From the NCBI GenBank assembly GCA_903927685.1, contig CAIYOB010001415.1:1-5261 (forward strand): a stretch of 5,261 nt of DNA. Direction: 5' to 3'. Position numbers and translations under genes: made by a program. Of the stretch, positions 1-5,261 are shown piece by piece (positions within the stretch are counted from its first letter, which is position 1; each line of letters begins with the position of its first letter). The stretch comes from an uncultured Planctomycetaceae bacterium. Lineage in GTDB: Bacteria; Planctomycetota; Planctomycetia; Pirellulales; Pirellulaceae. The notes below the pieces were generated by a model that saw only the letters and a list, made by a program, of their open reading frames with translations, ran no database searches and was not told the origin of the DNA.

Positions 1-4
1 GTAG

Positions 5-87
5 CGGAGGGCACGGGAGTCGAACCCGCAACCGGCAAAGCCGGCATCTGATTTCGAATCAGACCCCTAACCATTCGGATACCCTCC
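5..87 (-). tRNA. tRNA-Ser (anticodon CGA)
   Basis: Read on the minus strand, this folds as a class II tRNA that decodes UCG serine codons. The acceptor strands GGAGGGT and GCCCTCC pair over seven bases, ending in a T-G pair, with discriminator G as expected for serine. The anticodon stem TCTGA/TCAGA closes the loop TTCGAAA, placing anticodon CGA at 54-56. A long variable arm (GCCGGC, loop TTT, GCCGGT) identifies the class II fold, and the T arm is GCGGG-TTCGACT-CCCGT. The CCA end is not encoded: the bases after the discriminator are CTAC, so CCA must be added by nucleotidyltransferase. One oddity is the acceptor to D-arm junction. It seems one base shorter than usual if TCC pairs with GGG in the D stem, and position 8 is hard to assign. 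Isotype is confident; exact D-arm pairing is less so. Confidence 0.95.
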
Positions 88-102
88 GGCTGCGATGTCC
101 CT

Positions 103-131
103 ATTTAACCGTCCCGACCGCCGAAAGACAA
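103..131 (-). promoter_or_regulatory. Predicted sigma70-type promoter of the tRNA-Ser gene
   Basis: On the minus strand a -35-like TTGTCT (126-131) and a -10-like TTAAAT (103-108) are separated by exactly 17 bases. Transcription would begin near 96, giving a leader of about nine bases before the mature tRNA 5' end at 87. The spacing and placement fit a stable-RNA promoter. Both hexamers match the consensus at four of six positions. This is a prediction from sequence only. Confidence 0.5.
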
Positions 132-305
132 GCCCCGGACGACTGGTCGGTCGATTTTCAACACGTACGGGCTTGACGAACAGGGCCGGCGACAGCCACT
201 TTGCCGACAATCGGGATCGGATGTCCGGAGGAGGGCTTCGCTCGGCGATTCAGCCGGTGAGGCAAGCGGTTGCCTGAATTTGGTGGTATCTTGTCCGAAA
301 TGGCT

Positions 306-311
306 TATGAT
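306..311 (+). promoter_or_regulatory. Possible -10 element for the primase-helicase gene
   Basis: TATGAT at 306-311 matches the -10 consensus at five of six positions and would start a transcript near 318, about 40 bases before the preferred start codon at 359. No good -35 lies at 16-18 bases; the nearest TTGGTG (280-285) is 20 bases away. It is weak evidence. A start near 318 would leave only about 11 bases before the alternative ATG at 329, which further favours the 359 start. Nothing else is recognisable between the tRNA promoter and this site. Confidence 0.2.
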
Positions 312-346
312 CGACAGTCTGGATACGCATGACTGGCGATTCACCC

Positions 347-352
347 AGGGAG
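347..352 (+). promoter_or_regulatory. Shine-Dalgarno site that fixes the primase-helicase start at 359
   Basis: AGGGAG lies six bases upstream of the ATG at 359, which is a good ribosome-binding arrangement. The in-frame upstream ATG at 329 has only weak purine content before it and no comparable site. The AGGGAG therefore supports the shorter 939-residue product over the 949-residue reading. Confidence 0.7.
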
Positions 353-358
353 TTCTTG

Positions 359-3178
359 ATGGACCGGATACCGGATCCTGTCGATCAGCGGTCGCCGCCG
401 GAACGTAAAATCGCTCTGTTCCGGGCGCTGTTCCGCGGGCGGGATGATGTCTACCCGCGCCGCTTCGAGAGCCGCAAGACGGGGAAGTCGGGGTATCAGC
501 CGGCGTGCGCCAACGAATGGGTGCAGGGCGTCTGCCAGAAGCCCAAAGTCAAGTGCGGTGACTGCCAGCAGCGCAGGTTCCTGCCCGTTACGGACGACGT
601 GATTCGCTGGCACTTGACCGGCCGCGATGGCGCGGGCCGGGATTTCGTCATGGGCGTGTATCCGATGCTGCTCGACGAAACCTGCTTCTTCCTGGCCGCC
701 GATTTCGACAAGGCCCAATGGCAGGAGGATGCGGCGGCCTTTCTGGAGACGTGCCGCCGGTTGAATCTGGCGGCGGTCCTGGAACGTTCGCGGTCAGGGA
801 AGGGCGGGCATGTCTGGCTGTTCTTTCAGGAGGCCCTGCCGGCTGGACTGGCGCGGCGACTGGGCGCTCACCTGCTGACCGAAACGATGGAATCCCGGCC
901 GGACGTCGGACTGGATTCTTACGATCGTTTCTTTCCCAACCAGGACACTTTGCCGCAAGGCGGCTTGGGCAATCTGATCGCGTTGCCACTGCAGAAGGGA
1001 CCTCGCGACGCCGGCAACAGCGTGTTTGTCGACGCTCAGGGCATTCCTTATCCCGATCAATGGGCATTCCTGTCCCAGGTCGGCAGGATTGAGCGGGCGA
1101 GCGTCGAACAGATCGTTTGCGAGGCCGAGCGACGCGGACGGGTGGTTGGGGTACGCCTGGCGGCTGCGGACGAGGACGATGCGGAGCCGTGGCTGGCTCC
1201 GCCTTCGCGCCGCCGAAAGGAACTTCCGCTGGCCGGACCGCTGCCGGACCGTTTGGAACTGACGCTTGGCGACCAGATCTACATCGCCAAGGCCGCCTTG
1301 CCGCCCAGCCTGAGGAATCGGCTGATTCGTGTCGCCGCGTTTCAGAACCCGGAGTTCTACAAGGCCCAGGCGATGCGTCTGCCGACCTACGGCAAGCCGC
1401 GGATCATCGGCTGTGCGGAAGAACACGCCCAGCATGTGGGCTTGCCTCGCGGCTGCTTGGAGGATGTGAAGAAGCTGTTGGCTGACCTTGGCATTGCGAC
1501 GACCATTCGCGACGAACGCAACGCCGGCACGCCGCTGGAGGTCGCTTTTCATGGTGAATTGCGGCCCGAGCAGGAGTCGGCGGCGCAAGCCATGTTGGCT
1601 CACGACACGGGCGTGCTGTGTGCCACGACGGCGTTCGGCAAGACGGTGATTGCGGCGTGGTTGATCGCCCAGCGGGGCGTCAATTCGCTGATCCTGGTGC
1701 ACCGGCGGCAACTGCTTGAGCAGTGGGTGGAACGGTTATCGACCTTTCTCGAACTGCCGGCGAAGGCGATCGGCCGCATCGGAGGCGGCCAACGGAAGCC
1801 TACGGGATCGGTGGACGTCGCGGTGATTCAGAGCCTGGCACGCAAGGGTGTGGTCGAGGACTGCGTAGGGAATTACGGCCAGCTGGTCGTCGACGAGTGC
1901 CATCACCTGTCCGCGCTCAGTTTCGAGCAGGTCGTCCGCCGGGCGAAGGCGAGGTTCGTCACGGGGCTGTCGGCCACGGTCACGCGGAAGGACGGCCATC
2001 ATCCGATCGTGTTCATGCAGTGCGGCCCGATCCGCCATCGGGTCGACGCCAAGGCGATGGCGGCGGCGCGCCCGTTTCAGCACACCGTCTTCGTCCGCCC
2101 CACCTCGTTCCGCCCCGTGGTCGCGGCCAACCCCGACGTGCGAATCCAGTTCCAGGACCTCTACAGCGAACTGGTCGCCGACGAGCAGCGCAATCAGCTG
2201 ATCTGCGACGAGGTCGTCCAGGCGGTTCGGGACGGCCGTTCTCCCCTGGTGTTGACCGAACGGAACGAGCACCTGGACGACTTGGCGGCTCGTCTGTCGC
2301 CCCAGATTCGGCATCTGGTCGTGTTGCGCGGCGGGACGGGGCTGAAGCAGGCCCGGGCGACGGTCGCTCGCCTGGCGGAGATTCCCGAGAACGACGAGCG
2401 GGCACTGCTGGCCACCGGACGGTACATCGGCGAGGGATTCGACGATGCCCGGCTGGATACGCTGTTCCTGACGCTGCCGGTCTCCTGGCGCGGGACGATC
2501 GCCCAGTACGTCGGCCGCTTGCACCGCTTGTACGATCGCAAACGCGAGGTGCGCGTGTACGACTACGCGGACCTGAACGTTTCGATGCTGTCGCGGATGT
2601 TCGATCGGCGCTGCCGCGGCTACGAGGCGGTCGGCTATACGATTCTGCTGCCCGCCAGTGCGGTGCCGGGCTGGCCAGCCGAGGTGCCGCTGCCCGTCGA
2701 GCCGCGTTGGAAGAACGAGTACGCGGCCAGCGTTCGGCGGCTGATTCGCGACGGCGTGGATCGGCCGCTGGCAGAACTGTTTGTCCACGCGGCGCGCGAG
2801 GTCGGTCCGGATGCCGAGGGGGCCGAGCGTGCGCGGAGTGCCAGCGAGGCGTTCTTGTATCGGCGTCTGGAGACGCTTGGGGAAACCGCCGGGCGATTTC
2901 GGCTGAATGTTCCGCTGCCGATCCCCTTTGATGGGCGGGGGAACCTGGAAGTGGATCTGCTGGACGCTGAGGCCCGCATCGCCATCGAACTCGATGGCGG
3001 TCAGCATTTGGCGGACGCCGACGCCTATCGCCGCGATCGGCGGAAGGATGTGCTGTTGCAGGAACACGGTTACTTTGTCCTGCGGTTCCTGGCGGAGGAT
3101 GTGGGCAAGCAGTTGGACACGGTACTCGATGCGGTGTTGCGAACGCTGTATCATCGACGGGCGGGCATGCGGGATTAG
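359..3178 (+). CDS. TOTE-type primase / SF2 helicase / DUF559-like nuclease fusion protein
   Basis: This is a predicted cytoplasmic nucleic-acid enzyme of 939 residues with three modules; numbering starts from the ATG at 359. (1) Residues ~15-265 resemble the archaeo-eukaryotic primase domain of TOTE conflict systems. A cysteine cluster C50, C59, C66, C69 is a likely zinc site, and D115-x-D117 in a hydrophobic strand is the metal-binding primase motif. H151 in SGKGGHVW is the second motif, and D186 is a plausible third. (2) Residues ~295-770 form an XPB/RAD25-like SF2 helicase. It has a Walker A variant TTAFGKT (423-429), DECH (512-515), SAT (538-540), motif V around GEGFDD (691-696) and motif VI QYVGRLHR (716-723). 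(3) Residues ~825-930 match the DUF559/Vsr-like nuclease pattern: D866, E877-x-D879-G, QH (882-883), R895 and VLRF (907-910). All key residues are present and there is no frameshift. The family is recognised from memory. A defence or mobile-element conflict role follows from published predictions for TOTE systems and is not shown here. An in-frame ATG at 329 would add ten residues but lacks a ribosome-binding site. Confidence 0.9.
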   Translation: MDRIPDPVDQRSPPERKIALFRALFRGRDDVYPRRFESRKTGKSGYQPACANEWVQGVCQKPKVKCGDCQQRRFLPVTDDVIRWHLTGRDGAGRDFVMGVYPMLLDETCFFLAADFDKAQWQEDAAAFLETCRRLNLAAVLERSRSGKGGHVWLFFQEALPAGLARRLGAHLLTETMESRPDVGLDSYDRFFPNQDTLPQGGLGNLIALPLQKGPRDAGNSVFVDAQGIPYPDQWAFLSQVGRIERASVEQIVCEAERRGRVVGVRLAAADEDDAEPWLAPPSRRRKELPLAGPLPDRLELTLGDQIYIAKAALPPSLRNRLIRVAAFQNPEFYKAQAMRLPTYGKPRIIGCAEEHAQHVGLPRGCLEDVKKLLADLGIATTIRDERNAGTPLEVAFHGELRPEQESAAQAMLAHDTGVLCATTAFGKTVIAAWLIAQRGVNSLILVHRRQLLEQWVERLSTFLELPAKAIGRIGGGQRKPTGSVDVAVIQSLARKGVVEDCVGNYGQLVVDECHHLSALSFEQVVRRAKARFVTGLSATVTRKDGHHPIVFMQCGPIRHRVDAKAMAAARPFQHTVFVRPTSFRPVVAANPDVRIQFQDLYSELVADEQRNQLICDEVVQAVRDGRSPLVLTERNEHLDDLAARLSPQIRHLVVLRGGTGLKQARATVARLAEIPENDERALLATGRYIGEGFDDARLDTLFLTLPVSWRGTIAQYVGRLHRLYDRKREVRVYDYADLNVSMLSRMFDRRCRGYEAVGYTILLPASAVPGWPAEVPLPVEPRWKNEYAASVRRLIRDGVDRPLAELFVHAAREVGPDAEGAERARSASEAFLYRRLETLGETAGRFRLNVPLPIPFDGRGNLEVDLLDAEARIAIELDGGQHLADADAYRRDRRKDVLLQEHGYFVLRFLAEDVGKQLDTVLDAVLRTLYHRRAGMRD

Positions 3179-3202
3179 CGGCTTGTCCAGGCGAAGAACT
3201 GC

Positions 3203-3309
3203 GTTGGGTGCCTGGAGTTGAGCCGCGAGGTGCGAGTGGCGAGCCGCCCGGTCTTGCCTCTGAGGTTTGCCTCTGGGGGCTCGCTGCACTCGACCCCAGG
3301 CACCCCAAC
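3203..3309. repeat. 107-base imperfect palindromic intergenic element
   Basis: The ends are inverted copies. The left arm (3203-3222, beginning GTTGGGTGCCTGG) is the reverse complement of the right arm (3289-3309, ending GGCACCCCAAC), apart from one single-base gap and two mismatches. Inside, CGAGTGGCGAGCC (3233-3245) is complementary to 3278-3292 with a two-base bulge, so the arms can form a longer interrupted stem. A competing local hairpin pairs CTGGGG (3273-3278) with CCCCAG (3294-3299), with TCG/CGA also pairing within it. It begins 24 bases after the stop codon of the upstream gene. It has no T-run, so it is not a classical intrinsic terminator, though it could stall or shield transcript ends. 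No target-site duplication is evident. It may be a copy of a dispersed palindromic repeat or MITE-like element. Confidence 0.65.
3254..3278 (+). repeat. Tandem pair of 12-base repeats inside the palindrome
   Basis: TTGCCTCTGAGG (3254-3265) and TTGCCTCTGGGG (3267-3278) differ at one base and are separated by a single T. They lie in the central part of the palindromic element, so they look like a local duplication within it. The second copy also supplies the left strand of the CTGGGG/CCCCAG hairpin. No function can be assigned. Confidence 0.55.
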
Positions 3310-3319
3310 CTCTGGCCTT

Positions 3320-3340
3320 GACGGTGCACTAGTCACCGTC
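3320..3340. repeat. Small perfect-stem hairpin upstream of the beta-helix gene
   Basis: GACGGTG (3320-3326) and CACCGTC (3334-3340) form a seven-base-pair stem around CACTAGT. Outer bases TTGAC (3318-3322) and GTCAA (3347-3351) offer an alternative pairing. It sits 35 bases before the start codon at 3376. It could be an operator-like dyad, a leader hairpin or part of a terminator; the T-run of an intrinsic terminator is absent. TTGACG at 3318-3323 resembles a -35 box but has no -10 at proper spacing. Confidence 0.35.
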
Positions 3341-3359
3341 GAGGCTGTCAATCATGGGT

Positions 3360-3367
3360 AAGGAGGG
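3360..3367 (+). promoter_or_regulatory. Strong Shine-Dalgarno site for the beta-helix gene
   Basis: AAGGAGGG ends eight bases before the ATG at 3376 and is close to the ideal anti-16S complement. It decides the start of the secreted protein and rules out the out-of-frame ATG at 3354, which lies upstream of the site and has no ribosome-binding sequence of its own. Confidence 0.75.
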
Positions 3368-3375
3368 GATCGCAC

Positions 3376-5261
3376 ATGCAACGAATTGCTGTATTGCTGC
3401 TGCTGTGGGCTGGGCTGGGGAGCGTATCGTCCGCGGCGGAGATCTTTGTGGCGTCGGACGGGGCTGACGCGAATCCCGGGACGGAGACGCAGCCGCTGGC
3501 GACGATCCAGGCGGCGGTGGAGCGACTGCAACCGGGCGACACGTGCCTGGTCCGCGGCGGCGTCTATCGGGAAACCGTGACGTTCCCTCGCAGCGGCACG
3601 GCCCAGCAGCCGATTACCCTGCGAGCCTATCGCGGCGAGACGGTGGTCATCAGCGGCTGCGATTCGATCGGAGGGTGGACGCGGGCTGACGAGGGCACGA
3701 ACATCTGGAAGGCGCCGATGCCCTGGACGCTGGGCCTGGGACGGAATCAGGTTTTCGGCGACGGTCGAGTGCTGATCGAGGCGCGCCATCCCAACACACC
3801 CGCTCCGGGCTTGGCGATGTATGTGGCGGACTTGTCACCGCTGTGGCCGACCTACGGCGAGTTCTCGATCCCGCGGGAAACGCGGGTCAGTCAGCCGGGT
3901 CGGATCGTGAGCAAGTTGCTGGACGGTCAGCCGGACGACTACTGGAAGGGCGCGCTGTACTGCGGCGTCCATTTTGAGGGCTGGTGTGCGCAGACCGGCG
4001 TGATCGAGAGCTCGCGAGCGGGCGAAATCCTGGTGGGGGACCGCACGCAGGGCTGGTGGTTCGGTTCCGCCTACGACGGCAAGTTCCCGCAGGAGCACGA
4101 GGAGGGGCGGGGGATGATCGTCGGCCATCGGCACGCCTTGGACGCGCCGGGGGAATGGCATTGGCAAGACGGCACGCTGTACCTGATTCCGCCCGGCGGC
4201 GCGATGCCGCAGGTGATCGAGGCAAAACGCCGTCAACTGACGTTGGATTTGAGCGGACGCGAGCACATCCGCATCGCAGGGCTGACGGTTCGAGCGGCGT
4301 CCTTGCGGCTGGAAGATTCGGCGCACTGTGTCGTCGACAGATGCGACATCGCGTACCTGGCGCACTATACGCGTCACTACGCGATCGGGCAGATCGAGCA
4401 TGGACGCGACACCGTCAAGTCCGGCGAGACGGGCATTTTCGTGAGCGGCCACGACAACAGCTTCCTGAATTGCAGCGTCCGGTTCAGTGCGGGGACGGGG
4501 TTCCACCTGCGCGGCTACCACCACACGATCCACAACTGCCTGATCGACGAGGTCAGTTACGTCGGCCACTATCTGAACGCGATCACGGACGCGGTCAGCG
4601 ATTTCAACGACTACGAGAACTTCCTCGTCGGCGGCCATGTCATCACGTTCAATACGATGCGGAACGCGGGCCGGCATTTCTTCAACTTCTATGGCAATGG
4701 TACGAGCATTGCTTCCAGGAACCGCGGCCCCATGGACTACGCCGCCACGCTGTTTGCGCACAACCACTTGTACAACGGCATGCTGTTGACACGCGACGCG
4801 GGGTTTCTCTCAGGCTATTTCTGCAGCGGCGGGACGTTGAACGGCCAGCATTCCCAGGTAGCCTACAACGTGCTGCACGACTGCTACGATTTGTCGGCGC
4901 TGCGCTGGAACAAGCTGGGCCTGGTGTACTTGGACGAAGGCACGTGCCAGGTGGACGTGCACCACAACCTGTTCTGGGCGTCGCCCGGTTCGCTGCAGCG
5001 CGACCTGTGGTTCAACACCTGCTGCGTCGGCATCCGCGAGCACGACAATGTCTTTCACGGGCTGTTCACCCGCAGCAGTGCCGAGTTGCGGCCCGACGAT
5101 TTTCCCGGCGGCCGGCCCTTCCGGTTCGGGCATGACCCGGCGCAACCGCCGGCACTGCCCCGGTGGCCGCAACTGGTCAGCCAGCGATTCGAAGCGGGGC
5201 AGTGTGCGGCGTCCTCCGCTGGCGTCAGCAAGACGCCGGAGGGCTTGGCGGAACTCAAGGA
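3376..5261 (+). CDS. Secreted right-handed parallel beta-helix protein (3' end beyond window)
   Basis: The frame is open from the ATG at 3376 to the last base, giving 628 residues with no stop, so the C-terminus is missing. Residues 1-21 are a Sec signal peptide: MQR, hydrophobic IAVLLLLWAGLG, then SVSSAA, with cleavage likely near A20/A21. The mature protein is therefore expected outside the cytoplasm. Residues 23-95 follow the pectate-lyase-like N-terminal pattern: IFVASDGADANPGT, then LATIQAAVERLQPGD, VRGGVYRETV and a strand ending in VVISG. Residues ~100-280 look like an inserted beta-rich region, with QVFGDG and EARHPN at 125-140 and PGEWHWQDGTLYLIPPGG at 258-275. Residues ~290-565 show repeated beta-helix coils such as HNHLYNG (462-468), YNVLHDC (497-503) and HHNLFWAS (529-536). 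A Pro-rich stretch follows from about 570. Polysaccharide lyase, glycoside hydrolase or binding roles all fit the fold. No catalytic residue set is recognised, so no substrate is claimed. Confidence 0.85.
   Translation, partial: MQRIAVLLLLWAGLGSVSSAAEIFVASDGADANPGTETQPLATIQAAVERLQPGDTCLVRGGVYRETVTFPRSGTAQQPITLRAYRGETVVISGCDSIGGWTRADEGTNIWKAPMPWTLGLGRNQVFGDGRVLIEARHPNTPAPGLAMYVADLSPLWPTYGEFSIPRETRVSQPGRIVSKLLDGQPDDYWKGALYCGVHFEGWCAQTGVIESSRAGEILVGDRTQGWWFGSAYDGKFPQEHEEGRGMIVGHRHALDAPGEWHWQDGTLYLIPPGGAMPQVIEAKRRQLTLDLSGREHIRIAGLTVRAASLRLEDSAHCVVDRCDIAYLAHYTRHYAIGQIEHGRDTVKSGETGIFVSGHDNSFLNCSVRFSAGTGFHLRGYHHTIHNCLIDEVSYVGHYLNAITDAVSDFNDYENFLVGGHVITFNTMRNAGRHFFNFYGNGTSIASRNRGPMDYAATLFAHNHLYNGMLLTRDAGFLSGYFCSGGTLNGQHSQVAYNVLHDCYDLSALRWNKLGLVYLDEGTCQVDVHHNLFWASPGSLQRDLWFNTCCVGIREHDNVFHGLFTRSSAELRPDDFPGGRPFRFGHDPAQPPALPRWPQLVSQRFEAGQCAASSAGVSKTPEGLAELK

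Noticed and set aside
173..201. TTGACG at 173-178 as a -35 box for the large gene
   Set aside because: No -10-like hexamer is found at 16-18 bases downstream.
95..277. Open frame of 60 codons on the plus strand between the tRNA and the large gene
   Set aside because: It starts eight bases from the tRNA and overlaps its predicted promoter. It has no ribosome-binding site, and its Arg-rich composition is typical of random GC-rich frames.
1723..2931. 402-codon plus-strand open frame in another frame of the helicase gene
   Set aside because: Low-complexity Arg/Gly-rich shadow of the real gene, without helicase or other motifs.
1736..3289. 517-codon open frame on the minus strand across the helicase and nuclease modules
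   Set aside because: It is antisense to a protein with a complete set of conserved motifs. Long antisense frames are common at this GC level, and its translation shows no recognisable domain.
3203..3309. CRISPR-like or riboswitch interpretation of the palindromic gap
   Set aside because: There is no regular repeat-spacer pattern and no known riboswitch core is recognised. An imperfect palindrome explains the structure better.
2013..3329. 438-codon minus-strand open frame
   Set aside because: Its composition is almost all Arg, Pro, Ser, Ala and Gly, as expected from an out-of-frame reading of GC-rich coding DNA. It also spans the palindromic gap.
3354..3376. ATG at 3354 as an earlier start for the secreted protein
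   Set aside because: It is out of frame with the signal peptide, lies upstream of the Shine-Dalgarno site and has none of its own.
3835..4767. 310-codon minus-strand open frame opposite the beta-helix gene
   Set aside because: Antisense shadow with no ribosome-binding site or recognisable domain.
3984..5135. 383-codon plus-strand open frame overlapping the beta-helix gene
   Set aside because: The 3376 frame has a signal peptide, a strong ribosome-binding site and beta-helix pattern; this alternative is an Arg-rich shadow.
5238..5246. Possible att repeat: CGGAGGGC resembling the tRNA 3' end at positions 5-12
   Set aside because: Only about eight bases match and they lie within coding sequence. 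An attachment repeat normally covers a longer part of the tRNA 3' half, and no integrase is visible.

Overview
The window reads as chromosomal DNA from a GC-rich bacterium. I infer Planctomycetota, at low to moderate confidence. The reasons are the general style of the secreted beta-helix protein, a serine tRNA gene without an encoded CCA end, and an intergenic palindrome with a CTGGGG...CCCCAG core of a kind I associate with that phylum. No marker gene settles the taxonomy.

Layout: (1) At the left edge a class II serine tRNA with anticodon CGA lies on the minus strand (5-87), with a good sigma70-like promoter just upstream of it (103-131). (2) About 270 bases separate it from a divergently oriented large gene (359-3178, plus strand). 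This gene encodes a 939-residue fusion of three enzyme modules: a zinc-containing archaeo-eukaryotic-type primase of the TOTE conflict-system class, an SF2 (XPB/RAD25-like) helicase, and a C-terminal DUF559/Vsr-like nuclease domain. It is the most notable item in the window and is a candidate one-gene defence or conflict effector. (3) A 197-base gap (3179-3375) has no gene but holds a 107-base palindromic element with matching ends, an internal tandem duplication and a GC-rich hairpin core. A second small hairpin lies just before the next gene. (4) From 3376 to the right edge runs the 5' part of a gene for a secreted right-handed parallel beta-helix protein, probably acting on or binding polysaccharide. 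Its reading frame is still open at the last base.

The two protein genes are on the same strand but are separated by the palindromic gap, and each has its own clear Shine-Dalgarno sequence. I see no functional link between them. The primase-helicase-nuclease gene has no visible partner inside the window. If it is a defence system, it acts alone or its partners are not adjacent here. Most other long open frames are side effects of high GC and overlap these two genes.
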